From contig PAIP01000013.1 of the NCBI GenBank assembly GCA_002704915.1, positions 1 to 56,656 on the forward strand: a stretch of 56,656 bases of DNA. Direction: 5' to 3'. A model generated the notes under the pieces. It had not been told where the DNA came from. It searched no databases and was given only the letters and a program-made list of their open reading frames with translations. Position numbers and translations under genes: made by a program. Origin of the DNA: Parvularcula sp. (GTDB taxonomy: Bacteria > Pseudomonadota > Alphaproteobacteria > Caulobacterales > Parvularculaceae). Below are positions 21,245 to 38,200 of this stretch, one piece after another. Each line of letters opens with the position of its first letter. Within the stretch, counting starts at the first letter, position 1.

Positions 21245-21624
21245 CAGGCGGCCTCCTCAACTTCTTTCACGACGATGGTGATTTCCGAAAACGGCTTTTG
21301 AATTCTGCCGACCCGGCCGCGCGCGCGGGCTTTCCAGCGCTTCATGACCATGTTCTTGCCGACAAAAGCCTGATCGACGACGAGCGAATCGATGTCGAGA
21401 TCGTGGTTGTTCTCAGCATTGGCGATGGCGCTCTCCAGAACCTTCTTGACGCTCTGGGAGATGCGCTTGCGCGAAAAGGTCAGCTCCGCGAGCGCCTTTT
21501 CCGCCGGCATGCCGCGGATGAGCTGCGCTACGAGGTTCAGCTTCTGCGGCGAGGTGCGGATCAGGCGGCCCTTGGCCATGGCCTGCGTTTCACCGACGCG
21601 CCGGGGATTTTTCTTCTGCCCCAT
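21244..21624 (-). CDS. rplV: 50S ribosomal protein L22
   Basis: A 126-residue L22 whose beta-hairpin lines the exit tunnel. [20 protein letters not shown] lies near residues 25-44. The tunnel hairpin region runs [21 protein letters not shown]. It overlaps rpsC by one base and is two bases after rpsS, implying coupled translation. Confidence 0.98.
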   Translation of the reverse strand: MGQKKNPRRVGETQAMAKGRLIRTSPQKLNLVAQLIRGMPAEKALAELTFSRKRISQSVKKVLESAIANAENNHDLDIDSLVVDQAFVGKNMVMKRWKARARGRVGRIQKPFSEITIVVKEVEEAA

Positions 21625-21626
21625 GA

Positions 21627-21905
21627 CTATTTCCTCTTCGCCTTCTTGTCCGCGCCGTGACCATAATAGGTCCGGGTCGGAGAGAATTCGCCGAACTTGT
21701 GGCCGACCATGTCTTCAGTGACATGGACCGGAATGAATTTCTGGCCGTTGTAAACGTTGAAGGTGAGCCCAACGAATTGCGGCAGGATGGTCGAACGGCG
21801 CGACCAGGATTTGATCCCGCCCTTGTGTTTGCCTTCCTGGCTCTCTTCCGCCTTCTTCAGAAGATAGCGGTCGACGAACGGGCCCTTCCAGACTGAACGT
21901 GGCAT
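21627..21905 (-). CDS. rpsS: 30S ribosomal protein S19
   Basis: A 92-residue S19 of the small-subunit head, paired with S13. N-terminal [20 protein letters not shown] and the core [19 protein letters not shown] with [17 protein letters not shown] are diagnostic. Two bases separate it from rplV. Confidence 0.99.
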   Translation of the reverse strand: MPRSVWKGPFVDRYLLKKAEESQEGKHKGGIKSWSRRSTILPQFVGLTFNVYNGQKFIPVHVTEDMVGHKFGEFSPTRTYYGHGADKKAKRK

Positions 21906-21920
21906 GTCTTAAACTCCGGC

Positions 21921-22760
21921 CTATTTCTTCTTCTTGCGCGCATGACGCGAGCGCAGAATGAATTTGTCAGTTGCTTTGTTCTTGCGGGTCTTGGCGCCTT
22001 TGGTCGGCTTGCCCCACGGGGTGACCGGGTGACGGCCGCCCGAAGTGCGGCCTTCGCCGCCGCCATGGGGGTGATCGACCGGGTTCATGACAACGCCGCG
22101 CACGGACGGGCGCTTGCCCTTGTGACGGTTGCGGCCGGCCTTGCCCACGGATTGGTTCATGTGATCCGGGTTCGAGACCGCGCCGATGGTCGCCATGCAT
22201 TCGCCGGAGACGAGGCGAACCTCGCCCGATTGCATGCGCACCTGGCTCATCCCGGAGTCGCGGCCGACGAGCTGGGCGTAGGAACCGGCGGAGCGCGCAA
22301 CCTGGCCGCCCTTGCCGGGCTTCAATTCCACATTGTGGATGATCGTGCCAACCGGAATCGACTTCAGCTTCATGGCGTTGCCGGGCTTCACGTCGACTTT
22401 CTCGCCGGAGATGATCTTGTCGCCGGCTTTGAGGCGCTGAGGCGCCAGGATATAAGCCTGCTCGCCGTCGAGATATTTGACCAGCGCGATGAAGCCCGAG
22501 CGATTAGGATCGTATTCGAGACGCTCGACCTTGGCTTCGATGTCAAACTTGGCGCGCTTGAAATCGATAAGGCGATAGGTCTTCTTAACGCCGCCGCCGC
22601 GACGGCGCACGGTGATGCGGCCGGTATTGTTGCGTCCGGCGCTTTCGGAAAGGCCCTCGGTCAGCGATTTGACGGGCTTGCCCTTCCAAAGCTCGCTGCG
22701 GTCCACCAGCACAAGCTGGCGGCGGCCTGGCGTCGTCGGTTTGAATTTTCTCAAAGCCAT
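21921..22760 (-). CDS. rplB: 50S ribosomal protein L2
   Basis: A 279-residue L2, a core large-subunit protein needed for subunit association and peptidyl transfer. [16 protein letters not shown] lies near residues 43-58. The C-terminal signature [20 protein letters not shown], with the functionally important histidine, lies near 222-241. Length is standard for bacteria. Confidence 0.99.
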   Translation of the reverse strand: MALRKFKPTTPGRRQLVLVDRSELWKGKPVKSLTEGLSESAGRNNTGRITVRRRGGGVKKTYRLIDFKRAKFDIEAKVERLEYDPNRSGFIALVKYLDGEQAYILAPQRLKAGDKIISGEKVDVKPGNAMKLKSIPVGTIIHNVELKPGKGGQVARSAGSYAQLVGRDSGMSQVRMQSGEVRLVSGECMATIGAVSNPDHMNQSVGKAGRNRHKGKRPSVRGVVMNPVDHPHGGGEGRTSGGRHPVTPWGKPTKGAKTRKNKATDKFILRSRHARKKKK

Positions 22761-22773
22761 GGGTTTACCTGCC

Positions 22774-23088
22774 TTAAAGTCCGGTCGTCACGTCGATCGA
22801 GTGACCTTCTTCGAGAGTCACGACCGCTTTTTTCGTTGTGGAGCGCGTATAGGGACGCCCGCGGAACTGTTTGTTCTTGCCTTTGACGCGCAGCGTGTTC
22901 ACGGCCTTCACCTTGACCTTGAACAGCGCCTCAACCGCTTCCTTGATCTCCGGCTTGGTCGCATCGAGCGGCGTCTGGAAGACCACCTGATTGTTTTCAG
23001 ACGCAATCGTCGACTTCTCGGTGATCACCGGCGCAATCAGCGTGTTGTAATGGGCCTCATGGGCCGTGGTTGCATCTTTCTTGCTCAT
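22774..23088 (-). CDS. rplW: 50S ribosomal protein L23
   Basis: A 104-residue L23, the docking site for SRP and trigger factor. [19 protein letters not shown] and [17 protein letters not shown] are family blocks. It overlaps rplD by four bases at its start (ATGA). Confidence 0.98.
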   Translation of the reverse strand: MSKKDATTAHEAHYNTLIAPVITEKSTIASENNQVVFQTPLDATKPEIKEAVEALFKVKVKAVNTLRVKGKNKQFRGRPYTRSTTKKAVVTLEEGHSIDVTTGL

Positions 23089-23702
23089 TTGAGACGCTCC
23101 TCCAGACCTTCGACGGCCGCTTTCGTCAGGACCAGCTTGTCCTTGCGAAGGATGTCGTAAACATTCGCGCCAATCACCGGCAGCATGTCGATGCCGGCGA
23201 GGTTGCGCGTCGCGAGACCGAAATTCTCATCCACCGACGCGTCGACGATCAGCGCATTAGCGATGCTCATCTTTGCAAACGCTTCGACCAGCGCTTTGGT
23301 CTTGGCTTCCTTCAGCTTGGCTTCATCAATGATGATGAGCGAGCCTTCGGCGGCCTTAGCGGAAAGCGCGTGCTTCAGCGCCAGACGGCGAACCTTCTTC
23401 GGCAGGTCGATGGCATGGCTGCGCGGACGCGGCCCGTGCGCCTTGCCGCCGCCGCGGAATTGCGGCGCCGCACGGTTGCCGTGACGGGCGGTGCCGCCGC
23501 CTTTCTGACGGCCCCACTTTTTCGACGTGGCTTTGACTTCGCCGCGTTCTTTCGCCTTGTGCGTGCCCTGCTGGCGTTTCGCAAGCTGATACACGACGCA
23601 GCGATGAAGAATGTCGGCGCGCGGCTCCAAACCGAAGATCGCATCGTCGAGATCGATCGACCCGGCCTTCTTGTTCTCAATGCTGAGGACGTCGGTTTTC
23701 AT
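23085..23702 (-). CDS. rplD: 50S ribosomal protein L4
   Basis: A 205-residue L4, whose extended loop reaches the exit tunnel. The loop contains [22 protein letters not shown]-type sequence ([18 protein letters not shown]) near residues 60-77. In E. coli L4 also represses the S10 operon; no equivalent leader is evident here since rpsJ follows tuf closely. It overlaps rplC and rplW by one and four bases. Confidence 0.98.
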   Translation of the reverse strand: MKTDVLSIENKKAGSIDLDDAIFGLEPRADILHRCVVYQLAKRQQGTHKAKERGEVKATSKKWGRQKGGGTARHGNRAAPQFRGGGKAHGPRPRSHAIDLPKKVRRLALKHALSAKAAEGSLIIIDEAKLKEAKTKALVEAFAKMSIANALIVDASVDENFGLATRNLAGIDMLPVIGANVYDILRKDKLVLTKAAVEGLEERLK

Positions 23703-24568
23703 TATTCGTCCCCTTCTTTCTTCTCGGTTTCATCGGCGGCTTCGACGCCTTCAGCGGCGGCGCCGGCTTCCTGTTCTTTCAACGCGGCTTCCTGCTGGGC
23801 GCGCGCCTCTTCGGCGGCGGCCTTGGCTGCGGCCTCTTCCTCGGCAGCGGCTTGCGCAGCGGCTTCTTCAGCCTGGCGGGCGGCTTCTTCCTTGGCGGAT
23901 TTCAGCGCCGCCGGGAAAATCGCGTTTTCAGGCGTAGGCTTTTTCACCGCATCCTTAATCAGCACCCAGCCGCCTTTCGGACCGGGCACCGCGCCTTTGA
24001 TCAGCAACAGGCCGCGATCGGCGTCGGTTTTGACGACTTGCAGGTTTTGCGTCGTCACCCGCGAAGCGCCCATATGGCCGGCCATCTTCTTGCCTTTGAA
24101 GACCTTGCCCGGATCCTGACATTGACCGGTCGAACCATGTGAACGGTGCGAAATTGAAACGCCGTGCGTCGCGCGCAGGCCGCCGAAATTGTGCCGCTTC
24201 ATAGCGCCGGCGAAGCCCTTGCCGATGGAAGTGCCGGTCACATCGACATACTGACCTTCGAAATAATGATCGGCGATGATCTCTTCGCCGACATTGATCA
24301 TATTGTCGTCAGACACCCGGAACTCGGCCACTTTGGCCTTGGGCTCGACATTGGCCTTGGCGAACTGGCCGCGTTCAGCTTTCGTTGTGCGCTTCGCCTT
24401 TTTGGCGCCCGCGCCCAGTTGAACGGCCGTGTAGCCGTTCTTATCCGCCGTGCGCTGACCCACTACCTGACAGCCCTCAAGCTGCAGCACCGTCACCGGC
24501 AGGTGCTCGCCCTGCTCGTTGAAGATGCGGGTCATGCCGACCTTTTTCGCAATAACTCCCGTGCGCAT
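23702..24568 (-). CDS. rplC: 50S ribosomal protein L3 with Ala/Glu-rich C-terminal extension
   Basis: A 288-residue L3. The core (about 1-220) has [36 protein letters not shown] and [14 protein letters not shown] and is complete. About 65 extra residues follow, almost entirely Ala, Glu and Gln with some Lys, predicted to be a single long charged helix or coiled coil. Ordinary L3 is close to 210 residues. The tail is continuous with the gene, ends in a normal stop and uses the same GC-rich codons, so it is not a frameshift artefact. Its role is unknown; related but shorter tails occur in other alphaproteobacteria. Confidence 0.97.
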   Translation of the reverse strand: MRTGVIAKKVGMTRIFNEQGEHLPVTVLQLEGCQVVGQRTADKNGYTAVQLGAGAKKAKRTTKAERGQFAKANVEPKAKVAEFRVSDDNMINVGEEIIADHYFEGQYVDVTGTSIGKGFAGAMKRHNFGGLRATHGVSISHRSHGSTGQCQDPGKVFKGKKMAGHMGASRVTTQNLQVVKTDADRGLLLIKGAVPGPKGGWVLIKDAVKKPTPENAIFPAALKSAKEEAARQAEEAAAQAAAEEEAAAKAAAEEARAQQEAALKEQEAGAAAEGVEAADETEKKEGDE

Positions 24569-24580
24569 CTCAAATGCTCC

Positions 24581-24892
24581 TTAAGCGCCCAGCTTGATTT
24601 CGACATCGACGCCAGCCGAGAGGTCGAGTTTCATCAGCGCATCCACCGTTTGCGGCGTCGGATCGACGATATCGAGCATGCGCTTGTGGGTGCGCATTTC
24701 GAACTGCTCACGGCTTTTCTTGTCGATATGCGGCGACCGGTTGACCGTGTACCGCTCAATGCGGGTCGGCAGGGGGATCGGTCCGCGCACATTGGCGCCC
24801 GTGCGTTTCGCCGTATTCACGATTTCCAACGTCGAAGCGTCGAGCACGCGATGATCAAACGCTTTGAGCCTGATGCGGATATTCTGTTGCAT
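24581..24892 (-). CDS. rpsJ: 30S ribosomal protein S10 (NusE)
   Basis: A 103-residue S10, also the transcription antitermination factor NusE that pairs with NusB and NusG. Typical blocks are [32 protein letters not shown] and [20 protein letters not shown]. No clear Shine-Dalgarno precedes the ATG at 24892. It begins the S10 operon about 98 bases after tuf. Confidence 0.99.
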   Translation of the reverse strand: MQQNIRIRLKAFDHRVLDASTLEIVNTAKRTGANVRGPIPLPTRIERYTVNRSPHIDKKSREQFEMRTHKRMLDIVDPTPQTVDALMKLDLSAGVDVEIKLGA

Positions 24893-24947
24893 GGGGTCTA
24901 CGCTTCGCTTTTTGAAAAATTCTTGCTTCTGTCTTTTTGAGTCGAAA

Positions 24948-24976
24948 GCGCGGACCGATCAGGGACCGGTCCGCGC
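24948..24976 (-). terminator. Stem-loop in the tuf-rpsJ spacer
   Basis: A perfect 10-bp stem (GCGCGGACCG / CGGTCCGCGC, 24948-24957 with 24967-24976) with a nine-base loop lies 14 bases after the tuf stop on the minus strand. Only TTTCG follows, so termination would be partial at best. It may set the tuf to S10 expression ratio or protect the 3' end of tuf mRNA. Confidence 0.5.
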
Positions 24977-24990
24977 GCTGTTCATGCCTG

Positions 24991-26166
<1,176 letters not shown>

Positions 26167-26250
26167 TTCACTTCTCTCCGTCTTCTCTGACGTCTGTCGT
26201 TAAACCTGATCGCCCGGGTTCTTGTTCTGGCGGGCGCCTTCACTTACCGG

Positions 26251-28329
26251 CTAGCCTGCCAGCTTCGCCTTCACTTCCTCTTCAACCGCTTTCGGCACGC
26301 GCTCATAGTGGTCGAATTGCATCGTGTACTGAGCGCGACCCTGGGTCGCCGAGCGAAGATTGTTCACATAGCCAAACATGTTGGCGAGCGGCACCATCGC
26401 GTGAACGACGTTTGCGTTGCCGCGCATTTCCTGTTCCTGGATCTGGCCGCGCCGCGAGTTGAGGTCGCCGATCACGGTGCCGGTGTATTCCTCAGGCGTA
26501 ACCACTTCCACTTTCATCACCGGCTCAAGCAACGCCAGCCCCAGCGCCGGCTTGTTTTCGCGGAACGCAGCGCGCGCCGCGATTTCAAAGGCGAGCACGG
26601 ACGAGTCAACGTCGTGGAACGCGCCGTCATAAAGCTCAACCTTGAAGTCGAGGATCGGGAAGCCGACCAGGAGGCCGGTGTCGCGGATCGAGTCGATACC
26701 TTTTTCCACGCCGGGGATGTACTCCTTCGGAATGGAGCCGCCGACGATCTGGCTTTCAAACGAGTATCCTGTGCCCGGCTCCTGCGGGAGAACGCGCATC
26801 TTGATGCGCGCGAACTGACCCGAACCGCCCGACTGCTTCTTGTGGGTGTAGTCGATATCCGCCGCCTTGGTAATGGTTTCGCGGTAAGCGACCTGCGGAG
26901 CGCCGATATTGGCTTCGACCTTGAATTCGCGCTTCATGCGATCAACGAGAATGTCGAGGTGAAGCTCGCCCATCCCCTTAATGATCGTCTGACCGGACTC
27001 TTCGTCGGTGGAGACGCGGAAGGACGGGTCTTCCGCAGCGAGACGCTGCAGCGCAATGCCCATCTTCTCCTGGTCGGCCTTGGTTTTCGGCTCGACGGCG
27101 AGCTCGATGACCGGCTCCGGGAACTCCATGCGCTCAAGCACTACCGGCTTGGACGGATCGCACAGCGTGTCGCCCGTAGTCGTGTCTTTCAGACCCACAA
27201 CCGCGATGATGTCGCCAGCATAGGCTTCCTTGATTTCTTCGCGGCTGTTGGAGTGCATTTGCAACATCCGCCCGGCGCGCTCTTTCTTGCCCTTAACCGT
27301 GTTCATCAGTTGCGAACCGGCTTCAAGCTTGCCCGAATAGATGCGGCAGAAGGTGAGCGAGCCCACGAACGGATCGTTCATGACCTTGAACGCGAGCATT
27401 GAAAGCGGCTCGTCGTCAGACGACTTGCGCAGCACTTCGGTATCCGTGTCCGGCAGCACGCCGCGGATCGCCGGAACCTCAACAGGGCTCGGGAGAAAAT
27501 CGACAACAGCGTCGAGCATGGGCTGAACGCCCTTGTTCTTGAACGCCGAGCCGCACAGCACCGGGTGGAATTCAACCTTGCAGGTGCCCTGACGGATAAG
27601 GCGCTTGATGGTCGCTTCGTCAGGCTCATTACCCTCGAGATAGGCTTCCATCGCCTCTTCATCGATCTCGACCACGGTCTCGATCATCTTTTCGCGATAC
27701 TCAGCGGCCTTGTCGACGAGATCCGCCGGAATGTCTTCTTCGTGGAAAGCGGCGCCGAGGCTTTCTTCTTCCCAGATGATGGCTTTCATCGTGATGAGGT
27801 CGACGACGCCTTTGAAATCGCTTTCCGCGCCGATGGGCAACTGGAGGATGACCGTCTTCGCAGCCAGGCGTTTGTGAATGGTGTCCACGGAATAATAGAA
27901 GTCGGCGCCGATCTTATCCATCTTGTTGATGAAGAAAATGCGCGGCACTTTATATTTGTCGCCCTGGCGCCAGACCGTTTCCGTCTGCGGCTCAACGCCG
28001 GCATTGGCGTCGAGAAGCGCGACGGCGCCGTCGAGCACGCGCAAGGAACGCTCCACTTCAATAGTGAAATCCACGTGGCCTGGGGTGTCGATAATGTTGA
28101 GGCGCTTGTCTTTCCAGAAACAGGTCGTGGCGGCGGAGGTGATGGTGATGCCCCGCTCCTGTTCCTGCTCCATCCAGTCCATTGTCGCGGCGCCGTCATG
28201 GACTTCGCCGATCTTGTGGGACTTGCCGGTGTAATAGAGAACGCGCTCGGTCGTCGTCGTCTTGCCCGCATCGATATGGGCCATGATGCCGAAGTTCCGG
28301 TAGTCCTCGATTTTATGCGTGCGGGTCAT
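26251..28329 (-). CDS. fusA: Elongation factor G
   Basis: A 692-residue translocase GTPase, also used with RRF in ribosome recycling. P-loop AHIDAGKTT at 17-25, switch [22 protein letters not shown] near 80-100, [10 protein letters not shown] for nucleotide specificity. Domains II-V follow, with the tip region of domain IV around the [13 protein letters not shown] block. Length and motif set are those of the canonical EF-G rather than the spdB paralogue. It is 31 bases after rpsG. Confidence 0.99.
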   Translation of the reverse strand: MTRTHKIEDYRNFGIMAHIDAGKTTTTERVLYYTGKSHKIGEVHDGAATMDWMEQEQERGITITSAATTCFWKDKRLNIIDTPGHVDFTIEVERSLRVLDGAVALLDANAGVEPQTETVWRQGDKYKVPRIFFINKMDKIGADFYYSVDTIHKRLAAKTVILQLPIGAESDFKGVVDLITMKAIIWEEESLGAAFHEEDIPADLVDKAAEYREKMIETVVEIDEEAMEAYLEGNEPDEATIKRLIRQGTCKVEFHPVLCGSAFKNKGVQPMLDAVVDFLPSPVEVPAIRGVLPDTDTEVLRKSSDDEPLSMLAFKVMNDPFVGSLTFCRIYSGKLEAGSQLMNTVKGKKERAGRMLQMHSNSREEIKEAYAGDIIAVVGLKDTTTGDTLCDPSKPVVLERMEFPEPVIELAVEPKTKADQEKMGIALQRLAAEDPSFRVSTDEESGQTIIKGMGELHLDILVDRMKREFKVEANIGAPQVAYRETITKAADIDYTHKKQSGGSGQFARIKMRVLPQEPGTGYSFESQIVGGSIPKEYIPGVEKGIDSIRDTGLLVGFPILDFKVELYDGAFHDVDSSVLAFEIAARAAFRENKPALGLALLEPVMKVEVVTPEEYTGTVIGDLNSRRGQIQEQEMRGNANVVHAMVPLANMFGYVNNLRSATQGRAQYTMQFDHYERVPKAVEEEVKAKLAG

Positions 28330-28360
28330 GACTGACGGCCCTTAACTCGTGTGATTTCCG

Positions 28361-28834
<474 letters not shown>

Positions 28835-28842
28835 TTAAATCC

Positions 28843-29214
28843 TTACTTCGGACGCTTGGCGCCGTATTTCGAACGGCGCTGCTTGCGGTCTTTGACGCCC
28901 TGCGTGTCGAGCACGCCGCGGATAATGTGGTAGCGAACGCCCGGCAGGTCTTTCACGCGGCCGCCGCGGATCAGCACCACCGAGTGCTCCTGCAGGTTGT
29001 GACCTTCGCCGGGGATATAGCCGATCACCTCGTGACCATTGGTCAGACGGATCTTCGCAACTTTCCGAAGCGCAGAGTTCGGCTTTTTCGGGGTCGTCGT
29101 ATAAACGCGCGTGCATACGCCGCGCTTTTGGGGATTTCCCTCAAGCGCAGGCACCTTGTTGATCTGGCGCTTCGGCTTCCGCGGCTTGCGGATAAGTTGT
29201 TGTATCGTCGGCAT
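28843..29214 (-). CDS. rpsL: 30S ribosomal protein S12
   Basis: A 123-residue S12 at the decoding centre. The ATG at 29214 opens [13 protein letters not shown], the universal N-terminus; a frame open to 29265 is ignored. The two streptomycin-relevant lysines, in [13 protein letters not shown] and [13 protein letters not shown], are both wild type, so the sequence predicts no ribosomal streptomycin resistance. First gene of the str operon, with its promoter around 29439-29467 and a leader of about 220 bases. Confidence 0.99.
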   Translation of the reverse strand: MPTIQQLIRKPRKPKRQINKVPALEGNPQKRGVCTRVYTTTPKKPNSALRKVAKIRLTNGHEVIGYIPGEGHNLQEHSVVLIRGGRVKDLPGVRYHIIRGVLDTQGVKDRKQRRSKYGAKRPK

Positions 29215-29678
29215 CCGTTTCCGTTCTCCGGCTTTGGCCTTCGTTTGGGGCGGGCGCTGACCCAATCCGTCGCGCCCAAATCATTTACGGCATGGACGGG
29301 ATTATCCATGACGCAAACGAGCGGAGCCCCGTCAGGCGGAACGCCGCTCAAAAAACCTCAACTGTCATCAGCTAAAAGCGGCTGCGTTTCAGGGTCTTTC
29401 GGACGAAAGAGCTGACGGCCAGCCATTCAGCGGCGCGAGACATAACGATGCGAGTCGGATGGGTCAATACGTGTTTACGAAAATAAAGGACTCTTTCTCC
29501 TGTTTTTTCCCGGCGAAGCCAAGCACATCTTGGCGGCGTTCTTGCGAGGGAACGGCCCGTTCGGAAAACCGCGTGAAATCAAGGGTCTTTTCCAAAATCG
29601 CAAATTGGCGGATATGGCTGGCAGGAGCCAGGGCGGCGGGAAGAAACGGTCTTCGCCTAAGCCCAAGGAGATAGAAAG
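29215..29678. other. Divergent intergenic region between rpsL and the glycosyltransferase gene
   Basis: These 464 bases hold no credible gene. The left part is the untranslated leader of rpsL, the str promoter is in the middle, and the right part carries the upstream region of the plus-strand glycosyltransferase, including AAGGAG at about 29665-29670. I see no strong hairpin or terminator and no convincing plus-strand promoter. Confidence 0.7.
29439..29467 (-). promoter_or_regulatory. Promoter of the str operon
   Basis: TTGACC (29462-29467) and TATGTC (29439-29444) on the minus strand are spaced by 17 bases. The predicted transcript starts near 29432 and has a leader of about 220 bases ahead of rpsL. 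Strong match and good position; not experimentally shown. Confidence 0.65.
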
Positions 29679-30857
29679 TTGCGCGTTGCAGTGGTTCAAT
29701 ATGGGGTCTTTCACGACCGCTATGCGGCGCTGAAGGCCGGCGAGCCCGAAACCTATTACGCTCAAGCCTATTCAGTGAATTTCATCGCCGAGCTGGCCGA
29801 GCAGTGCGAGTTCCTCGGCGTCATTGGCGTTCTGGGCGAGGAACCGGGAGAAACAGCCGTCTCGGATCGACTCCGTTCCGCTTGTGTTCCAGCCATTAAC
29901 GGCGCGCCAGACGCCCCGGCGATCATCGCGCTCCTCGAAAAATGGCGTCCGGACCGGCTGATTCTCCAGGCGCCAGACCGCGTAATCCTGCGCTGGGCCC
30001 TCAGAAATAAAGTGGACACGCTCCCTCTCCTCGCCGACAGCTTTGAGCAGAAATCGCTCCGCCGGCAGATTCAGTCATTCCTCCTCGGCTGGCTCTTGAA
30101 CAGGCCGGCTTTCCGGGCTGTGGGCAATCATAATGTGCCGTCCTGCCTTTCCCTGAAGCGGATCGGCGTCGACGCCAAAAAAATCTACCCCTGGGACTGG
30201 CCGCACGAATTGCGCCCCGAGAAGCACCCTGTGAAGGCGCTTCCGGCGGGACCGGCGAAACTGGTTTATGTGGGCTCCCTCGCCTCTTCCAAGGGCGTCG
30301 GCGACTGCATTGAGGCGGCGCGCATCTTAAGGGAAGACGGGGTCGAGCTTGAGATGACTCTGGTGGGCGGCGGCGGTTTCACCGAAGAGGCTACGTCGCT
30401 GATTGACCGCTATGGCCTTTCAGACACCGTGCGCCTCGCGGGCAAGCTTTCTCATGACAAGGTGATCGAGACCCTCAAAAGCGCAACTCTCTCAATGGCG
30501 CCGAGCTGGCACATCTATCCCGAAGGGCTGCCCATGACGATCTATGAGGCGCTTGCGACGCGGACACCCCTCGCCCTCTCCGATCACCCGATGTTCCAGC
30601 TTTATTTCAAGGATGCGCCCGCCGCGCGCATGGCGCCCGAACGCAATCCGAAGGCGCTCGCTGCGGCCATCAAGACGCTGATCACCGATGAAAAGGCTTA
30701 TGCCGCCGCCTCGGAGGCGACTGGCGCGCTGTGGGACAAGGTGAAATGCGACCTCACCTGGGGAATGCTGATAAAGGCGTGGCTCGGTGAGGACAATATG
30801 AACCTCGACAATATCAAGAATGAAAGCCTCGCCGAGCGGCTGGAAAGTCTCGGCTAA
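29679..30857 (+). CDS. GT-B glycosyltransferase (family 4-like)
   Basis: A 392-residue glycosyltransferase of the GT-B fold. The C-terminal nucleotide-sugar domain carries VYVGSLASSKGVGDCIEAA and the E-x7-E motif EGLPMTIYEALA, typical of retaining GT4 enzymes. The N-terminal domain has VAVVQYGVFHDRYAALKAGEPE. The likely role is adding a sugar to a cell-surface glycan or glycolipid; donor and acceptor are unknown. The start is TTG at 29679, eight bases after AAGGAG; there is no ATG nearby in frame. It is the only plus-strand gene between two minus-strand ribosomal/polymerase operons, and shares a bidirectional terminator with rpoC. Confidence 0.85.
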   Translation: MRVAVVQYGVFHDRYAALKAGEPETYYAQAYSVNFIAELAEQCEFLGVIGVLGEEPGETAVSDRLRSACVPAINGAPDAPAIIALLEKWRPDRLILQAPDRVILRWALRNKVDTLPLLADSFEQKSLRRQIQSFLLGWLLNRPAFRAVGNHNVPSCLSLKRIGVDAKKIYPWDWPHELRPEKHPVKALPAGPAKLVYVGSLASSKGVGDCIEAARILREDGVELEMTLVGGGGFTEEATSLIDRYGLSDTVRLAGKLSHDKVIETLKSATLSMAPSWHIYPEGLPMTIYEALATRTPLALSDHPMFQLYFKDAPAARMAPERNPKALAAAIKTLITDEKAYAAASEATGALWDKVKCDLTWGMLIKAWLGEDNMNLDNIKNESLAERLESLG

Positions 30858-30868
30858 TCCGGAAAACA

Positions 30869-30897
30869 AAAAAGGCGGCCTTGCAGGCCGCCTTTTT
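30869..30897. terminator. Bidirectional intrinsic terminator between the glycosyltransferase gene and rpoC
   Basis: AAAAAGGCGGCC (30869-30880) and GGCCGCCTTTTT (30886-30897) form a 12-bp stem with a five-base loop. A-tract and T-tract flank both sides, so it can stop plus-strand transcription of the glycosyltransferase gene and minus-strand transcription after rpoC. Confidence 0.95.
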
Positions 30898-30920
30898 CTG
30901 ATCTTGGATTTGTCGCGGGT

Positions 30921-35153
<4,233 letters not shown>

Positions 35154-35229
35154 GAGCGCCTCTTAACTTTCGGTGCGGGATGATGGCACCCGCAAATACA
35201 TCAAAGGGTGGAACGGGAAGCGCCAGGCG

Positions 35230-38200
35230 CTACCCGTTCTGAAGCTCGACATTGAGGCCGAGCGAACGCATTTCCTTCACGAGCACGTTGAAGCTTTCCG
35301 GAATGCCCGCCTCGAAGCTGTCGTCGCCGCGGACGATCGCCTCGTAAACTTTCGTGCGGCCGGCGACGTCGTCCGACTTCACGGTGAGCATTTCCTGCAG
35401 CGTATAGGCCGCGCCGTAAGCTTCGAGGGCCCAGACTTCCATCTCGCCGAAACGCTGGCCGCCGAACTGGGCCTTGCCGCCGAGCGGCTGCTGCGTGACG
35501 AGCGAGTACGGGCCGATGGAGCGCGCGTGGATCTTGTCGTCGACAAGGTGGTGGAGCTTCAAGAGATACTTGTAACCCACCGTGACCTTGCGGTTGAAGG
35601 TGTCGCCGGTGCGCCCGTCATAGAGCGTCACCTGACCCGACTCTTCGAGACCCGCCTTGGTCAGCATGTCGATGATTTCCGCCTCGCGGGCGCCGTCAAA
35701 GACCGGCGTAGCAATGGGAACGCCGCGCACAAGATTCTGGCCGAGTTCTTTCAGCTCCTCATTGGAGCGCGGCAGCACCTGATCCTCGCCATAGACGTCC
35801 TTGAACTTGGCGATGAGGTCCTCGCGGGTCGCCTGATCGTCTTCCCACTGCTCCAAGAGGTTGTCGATCTGACGGCCAAGGCCGCGGCAGGCCCAGCCGA
35901 GATGGGTTTCAAGAATCTGACCCACATTCATGCGCGACGGCACGCCCAGCGGATTGAGGACGATGTCGACCGCAGTGCCGTCTTCGAGGAACGGCATGTC
36001 TTCCATGGGGGCGATTTTCGAGATGACGCCCTTGTTGCCGTGACGGCCGGCCATCTTGTCGCCCGGCTGAAGCTTGCGCTTCACGGCAACGAAGACCTTG
36101 ACCATCTTCATGACGCCCGGCGGCAACTCGTCGCCGCGCTTCAGCTTGTCGACCTTGTCTTCGAAGCGGGCCTCGAGGCGCGCTTTCGACTCGTCGAACT
36201 GCTTCTTCATGGCTTCGATTTCGGCCATCACCTTGTCGTCGGCGACGCCGATCTTCCACCACTGGCCGCGCGAGAGCTGGTTTTCGAGCACGTCTTCGGT
36301 GATTTTGCCTTTTTCAAAGCCTTTTGGACCGGAGACGGCGTCCTTGCCTTCAAGCAGCGGCTTCAGACGGCCATAGACGTTGCGCTCAAGGATCGCGAGT
36401 TCGTCGTCGCGGTCTTTTGCGAGACGCTCGACTTCCTCGCGCTCGATCGCGATGGCGCGTTCGTCCTTGTCAACGCCGTGACGGTTGAAAACGCGGACTT
36501 CAACGACCGTGCCCGCAACGCCCGGCGGCAGCTTCAGCGACGTGTCGCGAACGTCGGAGGCCTTTTCGCCGAAGATCGCGCGCAGGAGTTTTTCCTCCGG
36601 CGTCATCGGCGACTCGCCCTTCGGCGTGATCTTGCCAACGAGAATGTCGCCCGGATGAACCTCGGCGCCGATGGCGACGATGCCGGCTTCGTCGAGATTG
36701 CGCAGCGCTTCTTCCGACACGTTCGGAATATCGCGGGTGATCTCTTCGGGCCCAAGCTTCGTGTCCCGGGCCATCACTTCGAATTCCTCGATGTGGATGG
36801 AGGTAAACACGTCGTCGCGCACAATGCGCTCGGAGATGAGGATCGAGTCCTCGAAGTTGTAGCCGTTCCACGGCATGAACGCGACGAGCACGTTCTTGCC
36901 GAGCGCCAGTTCGCCGAGATCGGTCGACGGGCCGTCGGCGATGATATCGCCTTCGCGCACCTGATCGCCAATCTTCACGAGCGGACGCTGGTTGATGCAG
37001 GTGTTCTGGTTCGACCGTTGGAATTTGCGCAGGTTGAAAATGTCGACGCCCGGCTTTGTGGGGTCTTTTTCTTCCGTGGCGCGGATGACGATGCGCTGCG
37101 CGTCCACCTGTTCGACGATGCCAGTGCGACGCGCTGAAACGGCGGCGCCGGAATCGCGCGCCACGATGGCTTCCATGCCGGTGCCGACAAAGGGCGCCTC
37201 GGCTTGGAGAAGCGGCACTGCCTGACGCTGCATGTTCGAGCCCATGAGGGCGCGGTTGGCGTCGTCATTTTCAAGGAACGGGATCAGCGCGGCCGCGACC
37301 GAAACGAGCTGCTTCGGCGAGACGTCGATATAGGCGACGTCCTCGCGCGGGACGAGCGTCGCATCGCCGCCGACGCGGCAATTAACGAATTCGTTGACAA
37401 GCTTGCCGTTGTCATCGACTTCGGCGTTCGCCTGAGCGATCGCGAAGCGCTGCTCTTCCATAGCGGACAGATAAACGACATCGTCCGTCACCTTGCTGTC
37501 GATGACGCGGCGATAGGGGCTTTCGATGAAGCCGTATTTATTGACCTGCGCATGGGTCGCGAGCGAGTTGATGAGACCGATATTCGGACCTTCCGGCGTC
37601 TCAATCGGACAGATGCGCCCATAGTGGGTCGGATGCACGTCGCGAACTTCGAAGCCAGCGCGCTCACGGGTGAGACCGCCCGGCCCGAGCGCGGAAAGAC
37701 GGCGCTTGTGGGTGATTTCCGAAAGCGGGTTGGTCTGGTCCATGAACTGCGAAAGCTGGGACGAGCCGAAAAACTCGCGCACCGCCGCCGCCGCCGGTTT
37801 GGCGTTGATGAGGTCATGCGGCATCAGCGTGTCGAGCTCGGCCGAGGACATGCGCTCCTTGATGGCGCGCTCCATGCGAAGAAGACCGATGCGGTACTGG
37901 TTCTCCATGAGCTCGCCGACCGAGCGCACACGACGGTTGCCGAGATTGTCGATGTCGTCGATCTCGCCCTTGCCGTCGCGCAACTGCACGAGAGTTTTGA
38001 GGACCGCGAGAATGTCTTCCTTGCGCAGGGTGCGTAAGGAATCTTCCGTCTCGAAGCCAAGCCGGATGTTCATCTTCACGCGGCCGACCGAGGAAAGGTC
38101 GTAACGTTCCGGATCGAAGAACAGCGAATAGAAAAGGCCTTCGGCCGTTTCCAGTGTCGGCGGCTCGCCCGGGCGCATGACGCGGTAAATGTCGATCAGC

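Noticed and set aside
35173-37137. Long plus-strand frame (654 codons) opposite rpoB
   Set aside because: It is antisense to invariant rpoB sequence; GC-rich codon bias keeps the opposite frame open. The translation is Asp/Arg/Leu/His-rich with no recognisable domain.
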